DNA from: an uncultured Aquimarina sp.
GTDB lineage: Bacteria; Bacteroidota; Bacteroidia; Flavobacteriales; Flavobacteriaceae
DNA length: 64,000 nucleotides
Direction of reading: 5' to 3'
NCBI GenBank assembly: GCA_947503135.1
Contig: CANNCQ010000008.1
Location: 1 to 64,000 of the forward strand
Part shown: piece after piece, positions 27,394-34,718 of the stretch
Layout of the letters: each line of letters opens with the position of its first letter
Numbering within the stretch: the stretch's first letter is position 1
Translations under genes and position numbers: made by a program
Notes under the pieces: model-generated
Databases searched by the model: none
Told to the model about the DNA's origin: nothing
The model's input: only the letters and a program-made list of their open reading frames with translations

Positions 27394-27804
27394 TTATACT
27401 TTTATAAATTCATTACTACTCCAGTATGCTACTAAATTTTCAATTTTAGTTTTGTATTCTCCGTATTTTAACGGTTTCATAATATAACCAGCAATTCCAA
27501 TATTGTAACATTCCAAAATGTCTTTTCTGTTATTGGAAGTTGATAATATGATAGTAGGAATATATTTTAAAACAGTATCATTTTTTAATAAAGTCAAAAA
27601 CTCAATTCCATTCATTTTAGGCATATTCAAATCCAATAAAATTACATTAGGAAGATCTTTATTGCTTTTTAATAACGTTAAAGCTTCCTCTCCATTTTCA
27701 GCTAGGCTAATTGTATGTTTAGCATCTAAACCGTCCAAAACACGTTTAAATTTCATGGTTTCAATTAAATCGTCTTCAATGAGTAAAAATGAAATAGCTT
27801 GCAT
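27394..27804 (-). CDS. single-domain response regulator (Rcp1/CheY type)
   Basis: A stand-alone receiver of 136 residues with acidic residues near 10-12 (LLIEDD), phosphoacceptor Asp58 in VILLDLNMPKMNG, the conserved Ser/Thr in IILSTSN and Lys in IMKPLKYG. There is no output domain, so it probably serves as a phosphate sink or intermediate for the Hpt protein in the same operon. It is the first gene of the seven-gene signalling operon and is preceded by the fourth 21-bp direct-repeat element, which suggests autoregulation. Confidence 0.92.
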   Translation of the reverse strand: MQAISFLLIEDDLIETMKFKRVLDGLDAKHTISLAENGEEALTLLKSNKDLPNVILLDLNMPKMNGIEFLTLLKNDTVLKYIPTIILSTSNNRKDILECYNIGIAGYIMKPLKYGEYKTKIENLVAYWSSNEFIKV

Positions 27805-27862
27805 TGGTTCTAATTTAAGTGGTTGATAATTAAATTCCTACAAAAATGATTTTAAAATTTAA

Positions 27863-27929
27863 ATTCAATAGATCATTATCGGTAGTACTCTTGTTTTTAT
27901 CGACGGATAACGGATATGTGTCGACGAAT
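27863..27929 (-). promoter_or_regulatory. 21-bp direct repeats upstream of the signalling operon
   Basis: On the minus strand ATTCGTCGAC (27929-27920) and ATCCGTCGAT (27908-27899) are near-identical direct repeats 21 bp apart. A TA dinucleotide falls 28 bp downstream (TATTGAAT at 27870-27863), matching the spacing at the other three sites, but the box itself is a poor match to TAnnTTTG. The repeats have the best mutual identity of the four pairs. The position before the operon that encodes the LytTR protein suggests feedback control. Confidence 0.55.
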
Positions 27930-27983
27930 GGTTTAATAATTAGCAGCACTTTTTAATGCCTATAAAACCTATTATTTTGTGTT

Positions 27984-28070
27984 ATTAGGGCATTCCCCTT
28001 TGGGTCGGGCTATTCGCTACAATCTTTTTATTCGTTCCTCATAAAAAGGATTTTCACTGCTATCCCTAAT
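27984..28070. ncRNA. structured repeat-like element, possible Flavo-1-type RNA
   Basis: An 87-bp element closed by ATTAGGG (27984-27990) and CCCTAAT (28064-28070). Inside is a second stem formed by AATCTTTTTAT (28021-28031) and ATAAAAAGGATT (28041-28052, one bulge), plus a conserved-looking CCCC-TTTGGGTCGGGC stretch. I recognise near-identical sequence as a recurrent intergenic element in Flavobacteriaceae genomes. It may correspond to the published Flavo-1 RNA motif, but I cannot verify that. The transcribed strand is uncertain. Confidence 0.5.
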
Positions 28071-28197
28071 GCAAAAAAAACAGCTCATCTATAGTTAAGA
28101 GCTATTTACCTTAAGTAATTGCTCAACAATCTAATTACAAGCTAGGGCGAGGAACATAAAACATAATTTAGCAGTATAACCTTTTAAACTTACTACT

Positions 28198-29199
28198 ATG
28201 GGAATTTTAAATACACATGATCAAACAGAAAATACAGCAGTATTATTAAGTAATTTATGCGCAAAAGAAACCAAAATAGCTGTAGTTGGTTTAGAGGCAG
28301 ATGGTTTGTCTACAGCCTTATATTTGGCATCCAAATACCGAGTAATTGGTTACGATACTAGTAGGGACATTACAACTATTATACAGCAACAAAAACATCC
28401 CTTTAAAAACATAACATCTAATAACTTTACAGGAAAAGACTTCTTCGCTACAAGTATTACCAACTTGTTAGAAGTAGCCCAATTTTATGTAATAACAAAT
28501 TCAACAGACAAACTAACTTTCAAAAAAGCCACGGCTGCTGTAGCCAAGCATTTAAAAGTAGGCGATGTAGTGGTGTTTCAAAATATAGAGAATAGCAGTT
28601 TGGTAAAAGAAAATAGTATATGTATGCTAGAGCGTATTTCGGGATTATTGAATAATATAGACTTTACGGTAGCATTTAGAAAAGCAAGCACTACTTCAGT
28701 TACATCAAACAATAAAATAAATGTAGTTGAAAGTGAAGATTGTAAAACTCGAAAATTAGTACACAACGTATTCGAAAACATCACAGTATTAACAGTGATT
28801 AAGCCAGAAAAAGTAATTTCAACTAATATTATTGCAAATAGAATTGAAACCGCATTAAAGCAACAGCAACCTATTAAAAAAGCCTACAGTGTTTTGTTAA
28901 AAGGAATTACTAGCAAAAAAAACTCAAACGAATTGAAAGATTCGAAAGCTATAGAATTATATATGGCTCTTTACAGAAAAGGAATACAGGTAAAGGTACA
29001 GGACAATCACGTTTTATCTTCGAAAGTAGAAGCACATTGCAGTATAGAGCTAAGCACAACGACTAGTCAACGTTTTGATGCGATAGTAAATGCTGTGGAG
29101 CACGATAATTACCAAGCAATGACTATTAGTGATTATAAAAAAAACAGCACCTCAAAAACGCTTTATTTTGATGCATTAGGGAACAAGAGAAATCTGTAA
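28198..29199 (+). CDS. truncated UDP-glucose/GDP-mannose dehydrogenase-like protein lacking the catalytic domain
   Basis: An intact 333-residue frame related to nucleotide-sugar dehydrogenases (TviB/WecC/Ugd family, normally ~430 residues). The N-terminal part aligns with the NAD domain (KIAVVGLEADGLSTALYLASKYRVIGYD), but the glycine loop GLGYVG has become GLEADG. The C-terminal part matches the nucleotide-sugar binding domain (YSVLLKGITSKKNSNELKDSKAIELYMAL; FDAIVNAVEHDNY). The central dimerisation domain with the catalytic Cys appears to be missing between about residues 190 and 225. It probably cannot oxidise a sugar. It could be a repurposed regulator or a decaying gene, although no stop interrupts it. 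Confidence 0.7.
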   Translation: MGILNTHDQTENTAVLLSNLCAKETKIAVVGLEADGLSTALYLASKYRVIGYDTSRDITTIIQQQKHPFKNITSNNFTGKDFFATSITNLLEVAQFYVITNSTDKLTFKKATAAVAKHLKVGDVVVFQNIENSSLVKENSICMLERISGLLNNIDFTVAFRKASTTSVTSNNKINVVESEDCKTRKLVHNVFENITVLTVIKPEKVISTNIIANRIETALKQQQPIKKAYSVLLKGITSKKNSNELKDSKAIELYMALYRKGIQVKVQDNHVLSSKVEAHCSIELSTTTSQRFDAIVNAVEHDNYQAMTISDYKKNSTSKTLYFDALGNKRNL

Positions 29200-29225
29200 T
29201 TTTCAGGAAAAATATGAAAAACAAA

Positions 29226-29253
29226 AAAGCCATTCAAGAAATTGAATGGCTTT
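29226..29253 (-). terminator. terminator, original tRNA-Asn downstream hairpin
   Basis: A perfect 12-bp stem (AAAGCCATTCAA / TTGAATGGCTTT) around a GAAA/TTTC tetraloop, followed on the minus strand by a T run. It lies next to a degraded tRNA-Asn 3' end (29263-29276). Its sequence is nearly identical to the hairpin at 63306-63331, which follows the intact tRNA-Asn. It is therefore probably the ancestral chromosomal tRNA terminator. It may also serve the plus-strand gene ending at 29199. Confidence 0.8.
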
Positions 29254-29262
29254 AGTGATAGT

Positions 29263-29276
29263 AGCTCCCTCTCTTG
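29263..29276 (-). other. degraded attachment site (tRNA-Asn 3' end remnant)
   Basis: AGCTCCCTCTCTTG matches the last 14 bases of the tRNA-Asn 3' end region (AGCTCCCCCTCTTG) with one mismatch, after which similarity fades. It stands beside a terminator that is a near twin of the tRNA-Asn terminator, on the correct side and in the correct orientation. I read it as the outermost displaced att copy of an older integration. Confidence 0.55.
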
Positions 29277-29424
29277 ACATTACCTCAAATCATAATCCTG
29301 TGTTTATAGGAGTGTACTACCTATTAAAATTGCAGGAACAATTATATGATCTCCTTTGAATGTACTTTATTATAAACACTCAAATATTTGATTTAAAAAC
29401 TCTCTTTTTTGGCTATACTATCTG

Positions 29425-29534
29425 TTAAGCCTGAAGAAACAAATTTTTGGGCTTTAGAATATTAATATTAGGAATGTTCTGTGCTTGTAAATTAAGAACA
29501 GTACTTGTAAGGATAATTACTTTAAAAATTTCAT
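29425..29534 (-). pseudogene. signal-peptide fragment of a lost secreted protein
   Basis: From the ATG at 29534 the minus strand begins MKFLK and then stops. In the adjoining frame it reads VIILTSTVLNLQAQNIPNI and continues to a stop at 29425. Joined by a one-base shift in a T/A run, these give a classic signal peptide ending in LQAQ. It is probably the 5' remnant of a secreted protein gene. The remainder of the ~530-bp gap between 29200 and 29736 shows only the terminator and att remnant described separately. Confidence 0.3.
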
Positions 29535-29736
29535 GTCAAAATATTTGAGTTGAAATATTGACAAACCACACTTGATTTAAATATAAAATTTATCTATTCT
29601 AATATTCTATAATCTAGCAGTTTAAAAATTATAGTTAAAAAACAGATAAACGACATTAATTATCTATAAAAGAGATTTAAAAGCAAACTGTTAATGTTTT
29701 TATACCAAGAATAAACCTTATCTTATTCCCAAAAAA

Positions 29737-31053
29737 ATGAAACTGATTTTGTGGGGCGCCATTATGGTGTCATTGACTACGCTAGCACAATCCTATAAGG
29801 TGATTGACACAACCGACTACGACAAAAGATTGGCTCTTATCAGTAGTCTAAAAGAAAAACACACAATAACAAAAAAGCTATTAAAAAAAACATATAAAGG
29901 AGTAATCCGTAAAGAACTTGAAAACTCCTATAGCCAATTATATAAAAGTTTTGAGAAAGACATTCGGAAAAAAGAGTTGGTCTTCAATCCTGAATTTGTC
30001 GACTATGTGAATTCAATACTTGATGAGGTTATTTCGAAAAACCCTGAATTAAGTAATGACCTTAAAATCTATGTTTCAAAACACAATTCTGCCAATGCGT
30101 TAAGCCTCTTGAATGGGTATATTATTATGAATATGGGGCTTTTTAAATATTTAGATAACGAAGCTCAATTCGTTGCCGTGGTTTGTCATGAAATTGCACA
30201 CCAACAGCTAGAGCATATGCAAAAAAACATTTTATATAAAGCTAAACAAAAAAAAGACGGTGTATTTGAAAAACAGGCTAAGGAAATCAGACGAAATAAA
30301 TACAATCAATATGATAAGGCCTTCAATGTTTTAAAAAAACATTTATTTACAAATAGCAAAAGACATCGATTTCATGAAAAACAAGCAGACTCTTTAGGTT
30401 TTGAACTCTACAAAAACACCAAATATCCTAAGCAAGAATTTTTAGGAGCTTTAAAAGTATATGCTGAATTAGATAGTTTGCCTGAAATTTTAGTAAAACA
30501 AGAAACTTATAAAAAATATTTCGATCTCCCTACAGCATCATTTAAAAATGAGTGGTTAAAAATGGAACAATTTAATCACTATAATTATGATCACTATAAA
30601 GAAAAAATAGATAAAGATTCTCTTCGAACACATCCAGAAATCATTGATAGAATTGACCTTTTAGAGCAATATAATGAGGCTATCATTATTTCGGAGAAAA
30701 AAAATACTGAAACAACTTCTAACTATGATAACAGCACATTTAAAAAGCTTCAAAACATTGCAATAAATGAAGACATATCAAATCTATATTATTTAGAATT
30801 ATATGGCTTTAGCACTTATTTAACGTTGTATAAGTTACAAAAATACGGAGGCAACTCATATTATTTCAACGTTTTATCAAATAACTTCAAAGCACTTTAT
30901 AAAGCAAAAAAATCATACAAACTGAATGGTTATGTAGACCAAATTGTGCCTAAAGAACAAGATGAAAGCTACCAACAATTTTTAAGTTTTATTTGGAATT
31001 TAAACCTAAGTGACTTTAAAGCAATCAGTGATTATTATCGAGAAATTAATTGA
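29737..31053 (+). CDS. secreted M48-family metallopeptidase
   Basis: 438 residues with a signal peptide (MKLILWGAIMVSLTTLAQS). The zinc motif is HEIAH at 151-155 in AVVCHEIAHQQLEHM, and the third ligand is Glu214 in RFHEKQADSLGFELY, the M48 consensus. The preceding NALSLLNGYIIMNMGLFKYLD is typical of M48C peptidases. It is probably periplasmic or a surface protease. It lies in the older island and is followed by a good terminator. There is no TPR domain. The C-terminal ~200 residues are helical and unassigned. Confidence 0.88.
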   Translation: MKLILWGAIMVSLTTLAQSYKVIDTTDYDKRLALISSLKEKHTITKKLLKKTYKGVIRKELENSYSQLYKSFEKDIRKKELVFNPEFVDYVNSILDEVISKNPELSNDLKIYVSKHNSANALSLLNGYIIMNMGLFKYLDNEAQFVAVVCHEIAHQQLEHMQKNILYKAKQKKDGVFEKQAKEIRRNKYNQYDKAFNVLKKHLFTNSKRHRFHEKQADSLGFELYKNTKYPKQEFLGALKVYAELDSLPEILVKQETYKKYFDLPTASFKNEWLKMEQFNHYNYDHYKEKIDKDSLRTHPEIIDRIDLLEQYNEAIIISEKKNTETTSNYDNSTFKKLQNIAINEDISNLYYLELYGFSTYLTLYKLQKYGGNSYYFNVLSNNFKALYKAKKSYKLNGYVDQIVPKEQDESYQQFLSFIWNLNLSDFKAISDYYREIN

Positions 31054-31086
31054 GCAAAATCCTAAAAAGTGCATTAGTCTAAAATA

Positions 31087-31120
31087 TAAAGGGTTTAGTT
31101 TTTAAAACTAAACCCTTTTT
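31087..31120 (+). terminator. intrinsic terminator of the M48 peptidase gene
   Basis: A strong inverted repeat AAAGGGTTTAGTTTT / AAAACTAAACCCTTT followed by T residues, about 35 bp after the stop codon at 31053. The A-rich left flank means it could also act on minus-strand transcripts. Confidence 0.85.
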
Positions 31121-31284
31121 TTAAATATAATTAAGAACTGATTGAGAATACATTATCGTTCGATTATGTATTGGTTATATCAATTAATTCTTGGTAATTG
31201 TAAATTAACCTCATGTTTCAAAAAAAGCAACTATTTAAAGAGGCGCTCTTTGCAAATACAAGCTTAAATGAAAACATTTTTATT

Positions 31285-32802
31285 TTAATAATTCAATTTT
31301 TCTAATCGTATTTGATCAAAAGGATCTTCCTCGTCTTCAAAGTTTAATTCTCTTAATAGAACATATCCTTCTTTTGCAATATATGGTAAAATATAATGTT
31401 TGTTTGATGTCATAGGTAACTGCTCGTTATTTACTTTACCATCCTTTATAGTTACAATTCCTAAGACCCAGTTTTTCGCTCTTTTTCCTTCTTCTTTTTT
31501 CTTGTCCGCATAGAAAAAAGCTACACCATTGCCATTATCTATTCTCTGTGAATACAAAAAATCGGTACTTGTCCACTTCGATTTTTCTTTTTCAATAGTT
31601 TCAGAAGATTTCAGATTAAAATCTGCATCAAAATTTAGAATTGTAAAGTCGGTTGTTTTTGTTGTCTGCCCATTTGCCAAAAAATTATAGCTATCCTTTC
31701 TTTTTTCATTTAATATAGATACCGATCCATCTTTAAATGGGAAATACTGTTTCGTTGCTAATCGATAGCCTTTGTCTAACTTTCCATTGTCTTTAATTTC
31801 GATAACTCCTTGGGCTTCTTTCCATGAAAAATATTTTTTAGATTTTTCATTACCCTTTTCATCTAATACAATGCGATACCAACCTAACGCCTTTTCAAAT
31901 TCATATCCAGAGCTTTTATATTTACTCATCTTTCCTAAAAGTACAGTTTGGTTATCATTTGACGAGTAAATATCTAAAGTGTGACTATAATCGGACTTTT
32001 TATGCTCAAAAGTATATTTAAATACAAGTTTGCCTGTTTTTTGATCGATACAGTGAATATCTCTTTCTTTTGTTTTTGTATTAAATGTCGTTAAATAAAC
32101 ATTTTTATCATCCTCGATGTCTACAGAATAGTATGTCAGTGTATTATCGTTTTTAAATTGATATTCCCACTTAAGTTTCTTATCAGTAGCATAAGCTCTA
32201 ATATTATTAACATCTTTTAAAGCACTATTTTTAAACTTCGTTTTTTCAAACATTAAAAACCCATCATTAATCTTTAACGGATAATGCTTTGTTTTTTGTT
32301 TTTTTAAAACCTTTGCAATCTCTTTTATATCGTCCGAATTGATATCTAAAATTTTATCATTAGCATACATAAAAGAATTCGAAACCGTATTCGTTTTTAG
32401 ATCTAAAATTTTATGAGATGTAAATTTTGTCTTTTCTACTTTATTTAAGGCTGCACTGGTGTATGCTATTTTTTTGTTCAGCCTACTGATAAGTATCTTA
32501 TTATTTACTTTTTCTGGAGTATAATAATAAGTCTCATAATTTTTATATTTAAAATCGACATATTCACCATTAGAAACTTTATTGAGGTTTTTATCTAAAA
32601 TCAGGTATTCATATTTTTCAGTTTTCTCGTCGACTTTATCTAAATTAGTGAGTAAAAAGTACCCATAAAAAGTGCCATCTACTTCTTTTAGAGGAGAGAA
32701 AATCTCGATATCTCCTGAGGTTAGATTATTTAAATCTGAGATTTGTGCACTTAGAATTAATGTGAAAAATAGTGCTATACTAGTTAATAAAAGTTTCTTC
32801 AT
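31285..32802 (-). CDS. secreted propeller-like protein of unknown function (505 aa)
   Basis: A signal peptide (MKKLLLTSIALFFTLILSAQ) is followed by repeating beta-rich units with charged loops (for example KTGKLVFKYTFEHKKSDYSH). The overall look is a beta-propeller, but no named family was recognised. The C-terminus reads DPFDQIRLEKLNY. The start overlaps, as ATGA, the end of an upstream remnant whose last residues are DDIRLEKLNF plus three more, indicating a former tandem paralog. It lies within the older island. It may be membrane- or surface-associated. No T9SS signal was seen. Confidence 0.68.
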   Translation of the reverse strand: MKKLLLTSIALFFTLILSAQISDLNNLTSGDIEIFSPLKEVDGTFYGYFLLTNLDKVDEKTEKYEYLILDKNLNKVSNGEYVDFKYKNYETYYYTPEKVNNKILISRLNKKIAYTSAALNKVEKTKFTSHKILDLKTNTVSNSFMYANDKILDINSDDIKEIAKVLKKQKTKHYPLKINDGFLMFEKTKFKNSALKDVNNIRAYATDKKLKWEYQFKNDNTLTYYSVDIEDDKNVYLTTFNTKTKERDIHCIDQKTGKLVFKYTFEHKKSDYSHTLDIYSSNDNQTVLLGKMSKYKSSGYEFEKALGWYRIVLDEKGNEKSKKYFSWKEAQGVIEIKDNGKLDKGYRLATKQYFPFKDGSVSILNEKRKDSYNFLANGQTTKTTDFTILNFDADFNLKSSETIEKEKSKWTSTDFLYSQRIDNGNGVAFFYADKKKEEGKRAKNWVLGIVTIKDGKVNNEQLPMTSNKHYILPYIAKEGYVLLRELNFEDEEDPFDQIRLEKLNY

Positions 32803-32900
32803 TGGTTTTTAAAATTTAATTTTTCTAATCGTATATCGTCTGTATCTACTTTGTAATGAGCTTTTCTGACTAAATCGCAACCCTTTGAGCAATAAGAGGT
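32799..32900 (-). pseudogene. 3' remnant of a tandem paralog of the 31285-32802 gene
   Basis: Minus-strand reading gives a tail ending KVDTDDIRLEKLNF, almost the same as the C-terminus DPFDQIRLEKLNY of the downstream gene. Its stop overlaps that gene's ATG by ATGA. Upstream of 32900 the frame is broken by a stop. The gap up to about 33340 shows no recognisable gene. Confidence 0.5.
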
Positions 32901-33339
32901 CTAATAATTATATATTGATTCACTATCAGTTGTTTCAGTAGTTGCTTTATTTTTTGAAGTCTTAGTATATTTAATTCCAACTTAAAATTTACTAATCCCT
33001 TTAATTTTTTGTTGGTAGTAAATATATACACTGCCTCACTTCTGTTTTTAATATATTTAGTAAAAGGATAAAAATTGTTCTCTTCATAAAATCGTTATTT
33101 TCTCCCATAATACTCACACATCCATTCACTTACAAATAATGAAAAACTATTAATTAAAAACTAGATAAAAAACCATAATATCCTTTAAAGTGTTTCAACT
33201 AACAGAAAGTTTAATAAATACATTTAGTTCTATAAATCTAGCCATCAAAGTATTCCGAATATTTCGGAGTACCTACGAAAATCATAAATCCATTGTCATT
33301 CATAAATGTAAAGCTTCGTATTTTCATTAGTGTGTAAAA

Positions 33340-34050
33340 CGATTTCTTTATCAATTATTTCCAAAAGAAGTACGTATTATTAAAAAGTATATGAACAATG
33401 ATAATTATAAGTTTTGGTCAAAATCATCTATGTATTTAAGAGCTGTAAGAGATAAAAAACTACACTGCACGCAGACTGCCTTTTACAAAGACTTGCGTCT
33501 TCTAGGTTTTTAAAATAAACCTAGAAGACGCAAGTCTGATGATTCTTGCCCTGTAAAGACACAGCACCAAATCAATTATGGTGTGCCGATGCAACTATTT
33601 TAAAAACGCTTGATGGCACCAAACATTACATTAATTTACTTAAGATCATTTTAGAAAAAATGATCTTAAGGTATCGAGTAGATAAAAGTGCATCAGGTTC
33701 AGCTATTCTACATTTACAGAAAGAAGCTAATAATAAATATAATCCAGAATAGGTCACTTTTCTTACCGATAGAGGAGGCAAAAATGGAAACACAAAAGTT
33801 TCAGATTTTATCAGTCAAGAATATATGCCTATCGAACATATCCTTGCACAAAAATATGTTGCATTTTCTAATACGATGATAGAAGCTCTTAATAAAGTGA
33901 TCAAACACCAATTCTTATATCCTAATCATCCTAATAATCTACCATTACTTATTACTTATTTTAAAAAAATTATTTGTAGCTACAATACCTAAAGCCCACA
34001 AGCTGCTCTTGGCGGAAATACTCCTTTTGAAACCCAATAGGAGTTAATTT
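33340..34050 (+). pseudogene. IS3-like transposase remnant
   Basis: Fragments in frame order match a DDE transposase with an rve core: QLFPKEVRIIKKYM and FYKDLRLLGF (N-terminal part), then NQLWCADATILKTLDGTKHY (first Asp), FLTDRGGKNGN (second Asp region) and PQAALGGNTPFE (C-terminal motif). At least three stops (after LLGF, after KYNPE and before SPQAAL) and a 20-bp palindromic insertion interrupt it, so it is dead. Terminal inverted repeats were not identified. It occupies the right part of the older island. Confidence 0.75.
33490..33536. repeat. perfect 20-bp inverted repeat inside the transposase remnant
   Basis: The 20 bases at 33490-33509 are exactly complementary to 33517-33536, with a 7-nt AT-rich loop. 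The left arm is transposase coding sequence (KDLRLLGF). The right arm appears to be an inverted copy of it, which broke the frame. It forms a very stable cruciform or hairpin. Confidence 0.85.
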
Positions 34051-34178
34051 TAATAATATACTAAGGAATTTAGTGAACAAAAAGCATATAGAACATCTAA
34101 AACAAGCAAACGGTATATGCAATATGCCGTTAAGATTAAAGCCGAAGATGATTAAACAAAAAAAGGCTATAAACGACA

Positions 34179-34203
34179 AAACACCGTATAATATACGGTG
34201 TTT
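34179..34203 (-). terminator. terminator hairpin abutting the left att copy
   Basis: AAACACCGTATA (34179-34190) and its complement (34192-34203) form a near-perfect palindrome, 7 bp from the att copy at 34211. It is on the side that would be downstream of a tRNA-Asn ending there, matching the terminators found next to the other two att copies. Confidence 0.7.
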
Positions 34204-34210
34204 GTTATAA

Positions 34211-34255
34211 AAGCTCCCCCTCTTGGACTCGAACCAAGGACCCTCTGATTAACAG
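34211..34255 (-). other. left attachment site (45-bp tRNA-Asn 3' copy)
   Basis: Exact 45-base identity with 63341-63385, covering the tRNA-Asn 3' half from the anticodon loop to two bases beyond the discriminator. Identity stops precisely at both ends. This is the displaced 3' fragment left by integration of the 29-kb element, and strand exchange therefore lies within these 45 bp. Confidence 0.93.
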
Positions 34256-34370
34256 GCGGTAGTATTAATATTGCTTTTGACTTCCTTTAGTTTCTTACCT
34301 CCATGTTTACAGTGATTTACTTAGATGTATGTTGTTTTTAGTATCACTTATTATCCTATTGTTAGGCTAA

Positions 34371-34403
34371 ATGTTTGACATATGTTTGACATATGTTTGA
34401 CAT
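34371..34403 (+). repeat. three tandem ATGTTTGACAT repeats (left arm sites)
   Basis: Three perfect copies of the 11-mer at 34371, 34382 and 34393, one helical turn apart, 115 bp inside the left att copy. Two perfect copies in the same orientation lie inside the right att copy (63271-63292). Each unit has ATGT/ACAT dyad ends. They are probable arm-type binding sites for the integrase or sites for the excisionase. Confidence 0.75.
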
Positions 34404-34436
34404 GAGAATTATAGTATTACTCAGCTAGTTTTATTT

Positions 34437-34718
34437 TTAATTCTTTTTGTTTAATTCCTTTTTCTTGATTTTAGTTTCTAAAATTTGATTCTCGTTTATT
34501 ATCTGGTCAAGTTCAGAAATAAATATTTTCTTTTGAAGCGTATCTTTTACGTACACTAAAGTAGAGAAACCAAATATTGCTGCTAATAATGTTAAAGCTA
34601 GAATTTCCAAGGAAAAATCTGAACTACCAACAAAAATTCCCAATATAGAACTTAAAAAACATATCGCTCCAGCAAGTATTGTAATATATCCAGTGATTCT
34701 TATTTTTTTTTCTGTCAT
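34437..34718 (-). CDS. small two-helix membrane protein
   Basis: 93 residues with two hydrophobic segments (about 8-32 and 36-58) followed by a charged coiled-coil tail (ISELDQIINENQILETKIKKK). I do not recognise the family. It overlaps the upstream lipoprotein gene by 4 bp and is the last gene of the minus-strand membrane-protein cluster. Only the intact frame and coupled overlap support it. Confidence 0.55.
   Translation of the reverse strand: MTEKKIRITGYITILAGAICFLSSILGIFVGSSDFSLEILALTLLAAIFGFSTLVYVKDTLQKKIFISELDQIINENQILETKIKKKELNKKN

Larger units (their letters stand above)
29263..34210. mobile_element. older, decayed tRNA-Asn-integrated island
   Basis: About 4.95 kb between the degraded att copy (29263) and the exact att copy (34211). 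Contents are a pseudogene fragment, an M48 peptidase gene, a secreted propeller-like gene, a paralog remnant and an IS3-like transposase pseudogene. No integrase remains. The right edge is marked by a terminator hairpin (34179-34203) abutting the att copy, as expected if this island once supplied the tRNA 3' end. Boundaries are inferred from att copies and terminators only. Confidence 0.5.

Noticed and set aside
33546-33752. Open frame starting with TTG as a separate small gene
   Set aside because: It is the middle fragment of the broken IS3-like transposase, not an independent gene.
34211-34255. Second tRNA-Asn gene
   Set aside because: Only the 3' half is present. There is no 5' acceptor or D arm, so it is an att copy.
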